Part shown: positions 1-10,131 of the stretch, piece by piece
How positions within the stretch are numbered: position 1 is the stretch's first letter
Layout of the letters: each line of letters begins with the position of its first letter
From: Perca fluviatilis
Lineage: Eukaryota; Chordata; Actinopteri; Perciformes; Percidae
Length of the DNA: 64,000 nt
Assembly (NCBI RefSeq): GCF_010015445.1
Contig: NC_053126.1
Location: 9,268,249 to 9,332,248, forward strand
Direction of reading: 5' to 3'
Notes under the pieces: generated by a model
The model's database searches: none
What the model saw: the letters and a program-made list of their open reading frames with translations, nothing else
Told to the model about the DNA's origin: nothing
Made by a program: the position numbers and the translations under genes

Positions 1-209
1 TTTTATTGTGTTTTCCAAAATGTGTATAATGCAGGATTGCAGGGATTGTTATTTTTATTATAAAACATATGTGGAATTAGATTACAGAATATAAAACAAC
101 TTAACCTCAAAACAACAAAAAATGTAATATAATCATTAAAATATATAAATGTTATAAAAAAATTATTTCAAACTTGTGCACTACCAGCCTGAAAGAATGA
201 GTACTGTAG
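1..209. other. V1 downstream flank, no gene
   Basis: AT-rich sequence 3' of V1 in locus orientation. It matches the stretch left of V4, V11, V24 and V42, so it is part of the duplicated V unit. No coding signal is seen. Confidence 0.6.
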
Positions 210-248
210 GATTTTTGTACAGCTGCTCAACCAACTCCAGTCACTGTG

Positions 249-675
249 GGTGTCGAGCACAATAATAAACAGCAGAATCTTCAGTCTTCAGACTGTTCAT
301 CTGCAGATACAGCTGCTCTCTGCTGTTGTCTCTGGACGGTAAACCGGCCTTGGACTGACTGAGAGTAGTATTTGCTACTACCACCAGCATCAGTAGCAAT
401 CCATTCCAGTCCTTTTCCAGGAGCCTGTCTGATCCAGGCCATCCAGAATGACAATCCAGATGTTGTACAGGTCAATCTGTGGGATTCTCCAGGTCTTTTA
501 ATCGCTGGTTCAGATTCTGTCAGAGTCTGACCATCAACACCTGTCATGATATAAAAAAACATCACAGGAATTTAGTTGTTACACAATTCAAAACTATGTT
601 TAATCAAGATCAGTGAAAATCTTCACCTGCCCAGCAGAGAGTTAAAAGCAGCAGTCCTGTCCTATAGTCCATCAT
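249..675 (-). pseudogene. IGHV: V1, IGHV family A, frameshifted
   Basis: Heavy-chain V segment. Leader exon 627-675 encodes [17 protein letters not shown] with a GTGAAG donor. V exon 249-540 follows a CAG acceptor and carries [15 protein letters not shown], the first Cys in [19 protein letters not shown] and CDR2 DAGGSSKYY. About 2 bp are missing at 334-339, so FR3 leaves frame (V6 reads GRFTISRDN here), and CDR1 is three codons shorter than in V6. RSS 210-248 is CACAGTG, 23 bp, ACAAAAATC (minus strand). An octamer-like ATGCAAAG lies at 747-754. A non-coding V, still recombination-competent in its RSS. Confidence 0.85.
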
Positions 676-759
676 GTTAAACTGTGTGTCCACTGTTCTC
701 TGTCCTCCTCTCTGCACTCAGATAAGTAGAGGTGAAGATATCTGAGCTTTGCATTGACT

Positions 760-1383
760 CCTCCTCACAGGGAGGAAACATCTGGACTGGAGATATTTAA
801 TGAAACTGAGTCAGAATCAACCCTCCAAGTCAGCTGTTTTAATGTTTGTCTGACATGTTTTGTGTAAAATGTTAGTTGACATTAACACCACAACCATATT
901 AATTCTAATAATACACAAATGACATTTGACACGTTAAAAAAACAAGTGTTATTAAAATTTGTTAAGTTATGATTCATCTTGGAATGAATGCTCTGTTTCT
1001 CATTACTCACTTTGAACGTAATGGCCACCACATTAGATCATTTACAATAATATAAATAAACAAAAGTTTTATTGTGATCACCCACATCTACAAGCATTTC
1101 TGAAAATTGCTTTAATATAATCTCGCTATGTCATAACATACATGCTAGGAACTTATGAATATGACTTTTTGTATTAGTGAAGAGATGTAGCTACTGTTTA
1201 AATGTAGTTAGTTATCAGATGTTACATGAAAACAGGAAAAATGTTTTTTCTCATCTTGTATAGGCTTTACAACCATTCATTGAATTCCATAAACATTAAA
1301 TTCATCAACTCATTAGAGAGTGCTGTCTTTATTAATATTCACATTTAGAACATGTGTGTGTGATTGAGTCTTGCTGGTTGCTG
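760..1383. other. V1-V2 intergenic
   Basis: AT-rich spacer upstream of the V1 promoter. It resembles the spacer above V6 (10.7-10.95 kb). I see no gene and no recognisable element. Confidence 0.5.
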
Positions 1384-1422
1384 GGTATTTGTGCAGGTCT
1401 GTTGGTTGTTTGTGTCACTGTG

Positions 1423-1872
1423 GGGTAAGCGTACACAGTAATACACAGTTGTGTCCTCAGGGGGCCCCCTGTTTTTTTTGGGGTGCAGTGTGGGGGCAAA
1501 GGTGGCTCTGCTGTAGCTGAACTTGTTCTTCAGAGCATTATTTTGACGAAGGCTACCTCCTTCCCACTGATGGGAAATCCAGTCCATTGGTTTTCCTTCA
1601 CTCTGTCTGATCCAACCTGTTGCATAGCTGTCATCAGTCAAAGAATAACCAGAGACCTGACAGCTGATGGTCAGAGACTGTCCAGACTGCACAACCATTG
1701 AGTCTGTCTGGATGAGATCAATACTGTTCACACCTGTGGAAACACAAATCAACATTATCTCCATCATCCATCTGACTATTCAGTTTTTCTAATGTGTGTA
1801 TTAGAGTGAATCCACTGAAAGCTCCTCACAGGATCCAGCAGCCAGCAGCAGTATCAGAGCTACAAAGAACAT
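1423..1872 (-). CDS. IGHV: V2, IGHV family C, open but with corrupted FR3
   Basis: Leader exon 1830-1872 (MFFVALILLLAAGS) and V exon 1423-1733. The V exon is open through both conserved cysteines (ISCQVS and YYCVR) and TGWIRQSEGKPMDW. FR3 differs sharply from paralog V16: where V16 shows SRDTSALTVTLK, V2 reads SRATFAPTLHPKK, and the DNA at 1460-1510 is rich in G and T runs. This looks like compensating indels or poor base calls. RSS 1384-1422: CACAGTG, 23 bp, ACAAATACC. No clear octamer is seen. A stable domain is doubtful. Confidence 0.6.
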
Positions 1873-2400
1873 GTTGATGTTGAAGCTGAACTGATGTCAG
1901 CTCTTCTGTCTCTCACTGACACACACACACACACTTCACTTCTTTATGAGGCCACACACAAGAAGGCTGATTTATGTACTAATGATAGTAAATAAGCTGA
2001 CTAAAGTATATTTGAATAAATCAAAATGAAGTTCAGGTGTTGTTTTTGAATATCACAAAAAGAAGAGAAGTTGGTTGAATCTCTTACAAACACGTTAGAT
2101 TGTTAATGAAAAGTAAATAACAATATTATGGAAGAGAAACTGACTTTTTGAGGATTAATTTATACTGTAGTTAAATCACTGATTTTTTCCCATCACTTGA
2201 AAGGTTATATATGCATACAATGATGTATCACTGATTTTTATGTCAGAGTATTTAAATTGATTAATTGTACTGTGTTAAATGTAATTAATGTAATTTGTAT
2301 AGTGTCTTTTCTCTCTTTAGTGTAACAGTGACCTGGTGTTGAAACCATTAGTGGTCTGAGGGCTCCTCCTCTGGTGGCTTCATGTTACAAGTGTTCAGGC
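1873..2400. repeat. C-to-B spacer, copy 1
   Basis: AT-rich spacer between a C-family leader and a B-family RSS. It starts with a short CA run at 1918-1933. The same spacer recurs between V16 and V17 (26.03-26.70 kb), showing that the C-B pair was duplicated as a unit. Confidence 0.6.
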
Positions 2401-2445
2401 TCTGAGGGGTTTTGTTCAGGTCTACTGATGGTTTGTGTTACTGTG

Positions 2446-2842
2446 GCTCTCTGGCACAGTAATACACACAGTGTCTTCAGGCTACACATTCTGTCCATTT
2501 AGAGTCACTGTCTTGCTGGAAGTCTCTAAGTCGATACTGAACTTGTTCTTCAGGGAATCTTTGTAGTATGAAGCTCCAGTATATTTCCATCCAATCCACT
2601 CCAGTCCTTTCCCTGCAGGCTGTCTGATCCAAGCTGTAGCATAGCTACCAACAGAATAAGAGACCTGACAGGTGATGGTCAGACGTTGACCTGGCTGCAC
2701 AGTCACAGAGGCTGGCTGGGTCAACTGTTCACACTTCACACCTGTTAAAAAGTTATAATGCAAAGAAGAACTGTTGACTTTAACAAATCCAGAGAGACTC
2801 ACATCCAGCTGCCAACAGCAGCAGCAGAGCTCCAGAGAACAT
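2446..2842 (-). pseudogene. IGHV: V3, IGHV family B, nonsense and frameshift
   Basis: Leader exon 2803-2842 (MFSGALLLLLAAG) with GTGAGT donor; V exon 2446-2741 with [40 protein letters not shown] and CDR2 WKYTGAS. A TAG stop at 2482-2484 replaces the Gln codon of the NVQPED stretch, and a 1-bp loss follows before the second Cys. RSS 2407-2445: heptamer CACAGTA, 23 bp, nonamer ACAAAACCC. Promoter: octamer ATGCAAAC 2929-2936 and TATAAAAA at 2896-2903. Promoter and leader are intact; the V exon is not. Confidence 0.85.
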
Positions 2843-2895
2843 GGTTTATGTTGAAAATGACGTGCTGTGAACTCCACTGACAGCCTGATGTGATG

Positions 2896-2936
2896 TTTTT
2901 ATAGCTGAGAAACAAGGAAGGTCACTGAGTTTGCAT
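2896..2936 (-). promoter_or_regulatory. V3 promoter: octamer and TATA box
   Basis: Minus strand: octamer variant ATGCAAAC (2929-2936) followed by TATAAAAA (2896-2903), about 55 bp before the leader ATG. The same pair is found above V17 and V41, so this is the standard B-family promoter. Binding by Oct-1/Oct-2 is inferred from the motif. Confidence 0.65.
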
Positions 2937-2942
2937 AAAATC

Positions 2943-3649
2943 AAACATATGAAGCATCAATGTTGGTCTAACTGGAGTCAATAGAAGAGTTTGTTCAGTG
3001 TTATTATATCTGCCGAGTGAAAATATGTGTGTCATTTTTGATTTAATCATATCTAGGTACTGATAAATGTATTGCATTGAACTGTCAATATTTTCTCCAC
3101 TTATTTTCTTGACTTTCATTTGTGTTAATACACAACAATAATTCCTTAACGACTTTATTATTATTCTATTGTCAAACATTAATAATTTTTTTTTATATAA
3201 AATAGTTATCTCCATACATGATACAAGTAAATTCACTCTAAACAATAACGTTAAATGCTGTCATCACTCATCTTCACTTTCAGCTGTTTTCTCTTAGAAA
3301 TAATTGTAATGAAATTACAGTATGTGATGAAAAGAGTGACATATTCTTATTTACCTACTGATTTTATTACAGAGCAATATGAATCATTTTAGAGTTTGAG
3401 TATCAGTCAGTTAAGATCAATGAGAACAGCAGATCTGAGTTTCTCCTTTTAGTAACAGAGGAGAGAGAAACTAGACACTGACTGTCCTCTAGTGATTTTA
3501 TAAAAGAAACAGTAACATTATTTTTCATTCTCATAGATTCCACATCATATCATTTACAGACAGTATTGTGTCTTACTTTGTAGAAATGTAAAGTATTTCT
3601 AGAAGTTTAATTTCAGCAGCCAGATTGTTGGGCTCTCTTTGGACCTTGT
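2943..3649. repeat. B-to-A spacer, copy 1
   Basis: Non-coding spacer between a B-family promoter and the next A-family RSS. Near-identical copies lie at about 17047-18000, 27285-28140, 37430-38340 and 61672-62600. In this copy it is interrupted at 3650 by a solo LTR and resumes at 4296. Confidence 0.75.
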
Positions 3650-4295
3650 TGTTATGGATCAGTGTCTGTCTCCGGTCCTGCTTGTTTTCCTCTTCCCTTT
3701 TCCCCTGGGTTTGTTGTCTGTGTGTTCGTTCCCACCTGCTGGCGAGGCGTGTCCTGGAGAAACTAGGTCAAGATGCGTGGGCACTCTCTCCTGCTCCGTT
3801 TTCCCAGCTCAGCTGCAGCACATCACCACTAATCACTCAGCAGTTATCTACCCGGGCTGTCCACCCTACGCGCCAATTCGTTTACAACCATTCCGTGGTA
3901 ACGTGGCTCTACTCAGTTCACTAGAGATTCTGTTCCTGGTTTCTCAGTTTCTAGCTTTATGTTTGTTTGCCTCATTTTGCTTTAGTTTATGTGTTCCTTT
4001 TCTGTTCAGATCCCGTCTCTGGACCTGCTGCTCACCTGCTGTCATCTGCTTCCTTACTGCCCGCTTGCCTCACCGCTCCGGCTCTCAACCAGCCATTCCA
4101 CCCAGCCCTGCGTCTTCGCTGCCTGGCCGCACACCCGCCTTCATATCTCCGGCTTCAACCCCAACCTGGAGCTGCTCTCCTGGCCAATTCCCTCCTCGGC
4201 TAATCTACATTGTTTCTAATGAACACTCTAAACTGCTCATCTGTGTTTGTGTGCCTGTTCTTCAGTTCTGGGTCAAACTAGAGCCTAACACTTGT
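3645..4295. mobile_element. Solo LTR with 5-bp target duplication CTTGT
   Basis: A 641-bp insertion (3650-4290) starts TGTTAT and ends CTAACA, that is TG...CA with short inverted ends, flanked by CTTGT at 3645-3649 and 4291-4295. Four paralogous spacers in the window (about 17775, 27990, 38130 and 62370) are uninterrupted at this point, so the insertion is exact. The open frames inside (up to 222 codons, C+T-rich) resemble no known protein. No internal retroelement genes are present, hence a solo LTR; superfamily not determined, Ty3/Gypsy-like is likely from size and 5-bp duplication. Confidence 0.8.
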
Positions 4296-4556
4296 ATCAA
4301 TGAGTGAGCTTTAATGTGTTTTTAATGTGTTTTCCAAGTGTGTGTATAATGCAGAGAGGATTATTAATTTATAATAAAACATATGAAAATAAAATTACAG
4401 AATATAAAACAACTTTACAACCTGAAAACAAAAATGTAATATAAAATGTTTAAATATATACATTTTATGTAAAATATTTCAAAGTTATGCACTACCAGTA
4501 GTACCAGAGTACTGTAGGGTTTTTGTACAGCTGCTCAACCAACTCCAGTCACTGTG

Positions 4557-5039
4557 AGTGTCGAGCACAATAATAAACAGCAGAATCTTCAGTCTTCAGA
4601 CTGTTCATCTGCAGATACAGCTGCTCTCTGCTGTTGTCTCTGGAGATGGTAAACCGGCCTTGGGACTGACTGAGAGTAGTATTTGCTACTACTACCACTG
4701 CTGATGTAAGCAACCCACTCCAGTCCTTTTCCAGGAGCCTGTCTGACCCAGTGCATGTTGTAGTCACTGAGTGTGAATCCAGATGTTGTACAGGTCAATC
4801 TGTGGGATTCTCCAGGTCTTTTAACCGCTGGTTCAGATTCTGTCAGAGTCTGACCATCAACACCTGTCAAACCAAAAAACGATAAGCATATCATGCATTA
4901 CCTTGGTACAAAGATCAGAGAAAATCTTCATTTGAAATATATCAGTAATACAAATGGGAATATCAAATCAAGATCAGTGAAAATGTTCACCTGCCCAGCA
5001 GAGAGTTAAAAGCAGCAGTCCTGTCCTATAGTCCATCAT
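4557..5039 (-). pseudogene. IGHV: V4, IGHV family A, single-base frameshift
   Basis: Leader exon 4991-5039 ([17 protein letters not shown]); V exon 4557-4863 with [38 protein letters not shown] and CDR2 [11 protein letters not shown]. One extra G in the run at 4662-4664 shifts frame just after the SQSV turn; without it FR3 would read through to [11 protein letters not shown] 4518-4556 has a perfect ACAAAAACC nonamer and CACAGTG heptamer with 23 bp. Octamer variant ATGCAAAA at 5111-5118. Because the lesion is one base in a G run, a sequencing error is possible. Confidence 0.85.
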
Positions 5040-5139
5040 GTTAAACTGTGTGTCCACTGTTCTCTGTCCTCCTCTCTGCACTCAGATAAGTAGAGGTGAA
5101 GATATCTGAGTTTTGCATCGACTCCTCCTCATAGGGAGG

Positions 5140-5690
5140 ATACCACTAGATTAGGCTTGGCATTCAGTTTTTGTTTAGTGAAAATGTAATGTGAAATGAA
5201 CCCTGTGATTGATTGGCGACCTGTCCACAATGTACGCCGCCTCTAACCCCAATGTCACCTGGGATTGGCTCCAGCCACCAATGACTCAAGAATAAGAGGG
5301 TATAGTTAATGGATGAATGGTTTTTTATTTCTCTAAATCAAAACAATTCATTTTTTATCTGACATGTTTCAATTAAATTGGATATGCCTTATATTAAGAT
5401 CCCAGCCATGTTCATGTAAGAGAAGCAGAAATCATGTCAATATATATCAGCAACTGACAGGGGGTGATTGAATGCTCTAAACAGCTAGTTTTTTTATCGG
5501 GCAATGCTGACAAGGTTGTACAGGCACAATACAGGTACAGATTATTCAAGTCAATTTCTGTAGACCAGAACATTATAAACTACATTATAAACAGTCATTA
5601 TGAAAAATATTGGATCTTCTCTATTGGACCATACTGGATTGCATTATATTAAAGAGACGAGCCCAATAAACTGGTAACTATTTGTTGCAG
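5140..5690. repeat. Interspersed repeat block, duplicated at 53.23-53.81 kb
   Basis: About 5195-5320 contains a teleost interspersed-repeat tail of the kind reading 'ggcgacctgtcc ... gggattggctccagcc', probably SINE or LINE 3' sequence. The whole 5140-5690 block recurs above the V36 relic, so it was duplicated together with an A-family promoter. Confidence 0.55.
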
Positions 5691-5699
5691 TTTTAAAGT

Positions 5700-6019
5700 G
5701 TTATTATTTCCCAACAATCTGAAGACTTCTCCTGCTCCTTCAAAACATGAGAAGTGGTAGCATTGATATGAAGTTGCCACAGCTTTGAAATAACTGCATA
5801 ATGAATGATTACATCAAATTTGTAAATTGTCTTTGATTCTTAATAATCTATTCTCATAATATGTTTATGCAGTATATGGGATACACCCATATTATCAACT
5901 CAACCCAAAGCTTCTGCAGCTTGTTTCACTTTAAAAAATAAAAAAATAAAAAGGAAGCCATACATAAAAGCCCATGATGTTTTGGGAAGAAAAGAAAATA
6001 CTATTTTATCCCAAACATA
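5700..6019. other. Intergenic, nothing recognised
   Basis: AT-rich sequence between the duplicated repeat block and the inverted-repeat element at 6020. No V fragment, RSS or coding signal is seen. Confidence 0.5.
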
Positions 6020-6078
6020 GGGTGGCCGGAAGTGCAATGCAACATTACAAAGAATGAAACACTTTTACAAAGCTCAAG

Positions 6079-6632
6079 ACAAATTTACATTTTGGAAAAC
6101 AAATTTACATTTTAGAAAATTTACAAATTAACATTTTGGGAAAACAAAATAACATTTTAGAAAAAAACAAAAAACAAAAAAACAAATTTACATTTCGGAA
6201 AACAAAATTACATTTTAGAAAACAAATTTACATTTTGGAAAACAAAATAACATTTTTAGAAAACAAATTTACATTTCGGAAAACAAAATTACATTTTAGA
6301 AAACAAATTTACATTTTAGAAAAAAAATTTACATTTTGGAAAACAAAATAACATTTTAGAAAAACAATTTACATTTCGGAAAACAAAATTACATTTTAGA
6401 AAACAAATTTACATTTTAGAAAACAAATTTACATTTTAGAAAACAAATTTACATTTTGGAAAACAAAATAACATTTTAGAAAACAAATTTACATTTCGGA
6501 AAACAAAATTACATTTTAGAAAACAAATTTACATTTTAGAAAACAAATTTACATTTTAGAAAACAAATTTACATTTTGGAAAACAAAATAACATTTTAGA
6601 AAACAAATTTACATTTTAGAAAACAAATTAAC
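6079..6632. repeat. 20-bp minisatellite, left array
   Basis: Tandem AT-rich units, consensus GAAAACAAATTTACATTTTA with A/G alternation at the ends and a few short units. It forms the left arm of the inverted element. The open frame through it (K/F/L/I-rich) is a by-product of the repeat. Confidence 0.85.
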
Positions 6633-6904
6633 AAGATGCAAAACACTTTTACAAGTCCGAAAACAAATTTACAAATGACAGATTCTTCACGGAAAGGGAA
6701 TGTACCACATACCGGAAGTGATGAGGTGTTGCGGGTGTTGCTGGTGAGCGCAGTCAATTTGTGTTGTTGAGTATATGGCGTGAAATGAAGTTTATGGTGA
6801 CTTTTTACGTGGTCGGTGTTTGGAGTTTTTATATGACGCAACCTGACAGAAACATTGGAAAAACGGGAACGATCGACAGCGCGGCGGATCGAAGAAGGGC
6901 GGGG

Positions 6905-7320
6905 CAAGGGCCTGAGTCCGTCTGCAGGTGCAGGACCTGGAGCTCACTGCCCATTCCTGGGAGCCAAAACGACACCACGCAGCTGGAGACCCAGGCCGTA
7001 TTGCTGGGCCCGCTGGAGGGAAGGGAAGCCCGGGAGAATCAGATCCAGGACTGAACGGAGCGGACTGTCACAGCCTGCTGAAGTTTAAATCACAGGTTTC
7101 CTAAAGGGAGTCTGGGGGACTCGGACTGTGGATGACGGAAACATGACTTTAAGTCTCGTTAAATGAATAACTACATGCAGAAATAAATGAATCATTAGTG
7201 GGGGAGTGAGCCTGGACATTTCAGTCTGTTTAAACTTCACTTTGAAGCAGAACCTCTTAGTTCAGAAGGGTGAAGTTTCCGTTTGTACTCATATCTGTGA
7301 ACTGATTATAATAAATATTC
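6905..7320 (+). pseudogene. mrps28: mrps28 C-terminal fragment plus 3'UTR, frameshifted
   Basis: Broken copy of the end of mitochondrial small-subunit ribosomal protein S28. Reading across frames gives QVQDLELTA (about 6925), then FLGAK, then DTTQLETQAVLLGPLEG ending in a stop at 7052-7054; the family has RLRLxDLELTxRFLGA followed by DTTxLEAxAVLLG. At least two frameshifts separate the pieces. A 3'UTR follows to AATAAA at 7310-7315 and is shared with the copy at 12391-12870. It lies inside the inverted-repeat element, so it was captured or had been retroposed there. Family match is from memory; no search was run. Confidence 0.75.
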
Positions 7321-7651
7321 TTTGTATTAACACCTTAATTAGTCTCTTTGTCTTTTGTTTAAAAAACTACAACATCGCATGAGATTTTGACGATTTATAG
7401 TGATTTTATTTCCGTTAGACCTTTGCCTACATTGACGCTGATGCATTAAAGACGGCCCATAGACAGTATATAAGGGAGTGCCTCCCCTGTTCCAAGATGG
7501 CGGCTCTATTGACGATTCGATCCATAACTGCCGTAGTCAAGGCGACATGTATACAACACCTCATCACTTCCGGTGTATGTGGTACATTCCCTTTCCGTGA
7601 AGAATCTGTCATTTGTAAATTTGTTTCAGGACTGGTAAAAGTGTTTTGCAT

Positions 7652-7960
7652 CTTGTTAATTTGTTTTCTAAAATGTAAATTTGTTTTCCAAAAATGTAAA
7701 TTTGTTTTCCAAAATGTAAATTTGTTTTCCAAAATGTAAATTTGTTTTCTAAAATGTAAATTTGTTTTACAAAATGTTATTTTGTTTTCTAAAATGTAAA
7801 TTTGTTTTCCAAAATGTAAATTTGTTTTCTAAAATGTAAATTTGTTTTCCAAAATGTAAATTTGTTTTCCAAAATGTAAATTTGTTTTCTAAAATGTAAA
7901 TTTGTTTTCCAAAATGTAAATTTGTTTTTCTAAAATGTAAATTTGTTTTCCAAAATGTAA
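7652..7960. repeat. 20-bp minisatellite, right array (inverted)
   Basis: About 15 units of the same 20-bp repeat as at 6079-6632, in the opposite orientation. It forms the other arm of the 6020-8026 element. Confidence 0.85.
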
Positions 7961-8190
7961 ATTTGTCTCAAGCTTTGTAAAAGTGTTTCATTCTTTGTAA
8001 TGTTGCATTGCACTTCCCGCCACCGCACAAACAGTATTTTTTGCTGGTCAGCCACACACAAATTGTGTAAACACAGTAAATATTTGCAGACGATGTGTAA
8101 TATATTTCATTTGTCTAAAATATAAACACATGTATATGCTGCTGATAAGAAAACCCAGATGTTATTATGATCACTACACATATCTGTTGA

Positions 8191-8229
8191 GGTTTTTGTG
8201 CAGCTGCTCCACTGTCTTCAGTCACTGTG
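8191..8229 (-). promoter_or_regulatory. V5 23-RSS, consensus
   Basis: Heptamer CACAGTG (8223-8229), 23-bp spacer, nonamer ACAAAAACC (8191-8199), all on the minus strand and abutting the V exon. Both elements match the RAG consensus exactly. Confidence 0.9.
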
Positions 8230-8687
8230 TCTGTCGAGCACAGAAGTAAACAGCAGAATCTGCTGCTGTCAGGCTCTGGACCTCGAGGTACTGAGTGCTG
8301 CTGGGAACATCTTGAGTAAAACTGAAACGGCTCTGAAAGGAGCTGGCATAGCTCGGAGTGTTTCTATATGGGCTTATTCTCCCAATCCACTCCAGAGCTT
8401 CTCCTGGTCTCTGTCGGATCCAGTGAATATAGTTGCTTGTCATGCTATAACCAGATATGATACATGACATCTTCACTGTCTCTCCAGGTCTTTTCACCTC
8501 AGAGGGAGACTGGTCCAGTTTGATCTCACTCCAAACTCCTGTAAGGAAAGAAATGATCATCATCCATCACACTTGAAAATATTAAGCATTTAAAAACCAA
8601 ATTGCTTTACTTTGTAACTGCAAAAAAGATTTCCTCACCATTAATAGCAACTACAAAAAATAAACCCCAGACAATCATATTTCCCAT
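8230..8687 (-). CDS. IGHV: V5, IGHV family D, complete
   Basis: Leader exon 8639-8687 (MGNMIVWGLFFVVAING, GTGAGG donor) and V exon 8230-8538 after a CAG acceptor. The exon is open: [16 protein letters not shown], first Cys in KMSCIIS, CDR1 [27 protein letters not shown]2 ISPYRNT, FR3 [17 protein letters not shown] and second Cys in YFCAR. RSS 8191-8229 is perfect: CACAGTG, 23 bp, ACAAAAACC. Octamer variant ATGCAAAC 8805-8812 and TATAAA 8788-8793 precede the leader. All visible elements are sound; one of the best functional candidates here. Confidence 0.9.
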
Positions 8688-8787
8688 CAAACTCTGCAAT
8701 GAACCAATGTCTGATCAAAGTCTTTCTGATATGTATGAAGCTGTCAGATGTTCTGCCTCTAATGATTCTACAGTTTCTGTTGGTGTG

Positions 8788-8812
8788 TTTATAAAGAAGG
8801 AAGAGTTTGCAT
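8788..8812 (-). promoter_or_regulatory. V5 promoter: octamer variant and TATA box
   Basis: ATGCAAAC at 8805-8812 then TATAAA at 8788-8793, about 100 bp before the leader ATG. The same arrangement stands above V40. Confidence 0.6.
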
Positions 8813-9229
8813 AGACCTCCCTCTACAGGTTTAAAAGGGAACATTATAGATGGACTTTACCTGCTGCTGGTGATGTGTGATTATTTTAAGAACAGAACAA
8901 TTAAGACAAAATGATGAAAAGAAACATTGAAGGCCTGGAAACAAGGTATTTTACTGTAAACATCCTGCATACAATACATGAAAAATATATATAAGTTACA
9001 CATACAGGCAGAGCTTTACAGTGTGAGTATTTCACTCAGATTTGCCCCTCAAAATAAATGTGTGATAATGGCTTGAATGTGACGGACGTTCACTAATATA
9101 AAAAAGTTACGCACTAAAGCTTTAACATGCTTATTTCAGACATGTCTCCTGAAAAAAAAGTATTTATGTTTACTAATGATTTTTAGTTCTGACTACTCAG
9201 TCTATATCCTTGACCTTCCACTTCAGGGA
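8813..9229. other. Intergenic, nothing recognised
   Basis: Unremarkable AT-rich sequence upstream of V5. No V relic or RSS is seen. Confidence 0.5.
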
Positions 9230-9512
9230 TTCATTTAGGCCAGATATCTGTTGCCTTGGGATTTCTTTGTGTTGGTATTTTAAACTCTGGTCGATTTATG
9301 AGGACTAAAGTAAACCTTTTCTCAGATCTCTGCAAGGTAATAATGTACTCCATACAGTGCTTAGCGCCGCCCATGACTATTGTGATTGGTTTATAGAAAT
9401 GCCAATAAACCAGAGCAGGGATGTTTTTCTCCCATCCAGGAATGCTGTGTGGACTAGCCAGACCCTCCTCCACAGCACTGTGGTGGAGGAAGGTCTGGCA
9501 AAGCGAGACTAC
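9230..9512. mobile_element. DNA-transposon fragment with palindromic end
   Basis: A block resembling a common teleost DNA-transposon end: an imperfect palindrome at 9457-9499 (GCCAGACCCTCCTCCACAG facing its complement) followed by AAAGCGAGAC. The 80-codon minus-strand frame over it has no recognisable domain. Identification rests on recall of fish repeats. Confidence 0.5.
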
Positions 9513-10080
9513 TGACTACTACAGTAATGTAGACTTGATTTGTCTACTGCATCAACTTACCGCTCTGTATTAATATAACTTGACCTGTTAAGGTTCACCT
9601 TGTGTAAAAACTTAGATGGTTTAAGGCAACAGGTTTCCACACAAATTTCTAAAGTCAACTAATTCGGGATAACAGTGTACACCCCTCTGAAGTCTGTAAC
9701 AGACTCTAAGAACTCAGCTGATTCCTGATTTACGCACAAATCCTCTATATGACCAGGCCCCATCTTAGCTCACCAACCTTCTTCATCTCCACACTCATTC
9801 CCACAGTTGACTGATTCTGATAATAAGTGTGTGTTGTTGTTTTTTCAGTAATGATGAAACTGACTTAATAAACATTTATGTATTATTAGATGATAAGCAC
9901 TGAAGCTAAGTTGTCAACAAAATTGTTGTTATTGCTTGAACATGTTAATATAATATATAAAGTGTATTTTTTTATTCATGTGGGAAAACAATACATTAAA
10001 ATAACAGTGACTATTACCTCCAAATATTTAACTATAACATATTAATAAATATAATATTGCATAGGATATAGCCATAAAAA
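9513..10080. other. Intergenic, nothing recognised
   Basis: AT-rich spacer between the transposon fragment and the V6 RSS. No coding or RSS signal. Confidence 0.5.
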
Positions 10081-10092
10081 TTAGTACTGCAG

Positions 10093-10131
10093 GATTTTTG
10101 TACAGCTGCTCAACCAACTCCAGTCACTGTG
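10093..10131 (-). promoter_or_regulatory. V6 23-RSS
   Basis: CACAGTG heptamer 10125-10131, 23-bp spacer, ACAAAAATC nonamer 10093-10101 on the minus strand. Confidence 0.85.

Larger units (their letters stand above)
6020..8026. mobile_element. 2-kb DNA element with long inverted arms made of a 20-bp minisatellite
   Basis: The left arm (6020 to about 6735) and right arm (about 7554-8026) are reverse complements: the outer ends match over some 60 bp (core GGAAGTGCAATGCAAC), then come arrays of a roughly 20-bp unit, then about 110 bp of near-identical inner arm (core ACGGAAAGGGAATGTACC). The arrays differ in length, about 28 units left and 15 right. CAAACA occurs on both outer sides (6012-6017, 8028-8033) and may be the target duplication. 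The centre holds an mrps28 fragment and a promoter-like CCAAGATGGCGGC at 7491-7503. No transposase is visible, so non-autonomous. Confidence 0.7.

Noticed and set aside
3639..4307. 222-codon plus-strand open frame, C+T-rich
   Set aside because: It spans the solo LTR and has no domain, codon bias or homology that I recognise; several overlapping frames are equally open.
6079..6632. Regular repeats that might suggest a CRISPR array
   Set aside because: Units are tandem with no unique spacers, AT-rich, and repeated in inverted orientation; the genome is vertebrate.
7497..7739. 80-codon frame beginning at the CCAAGATGGCGGC motif
   Set aside because: It runs from a promoter-like motif into the minisatellite; the translation CKFVF... 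is the repeat.
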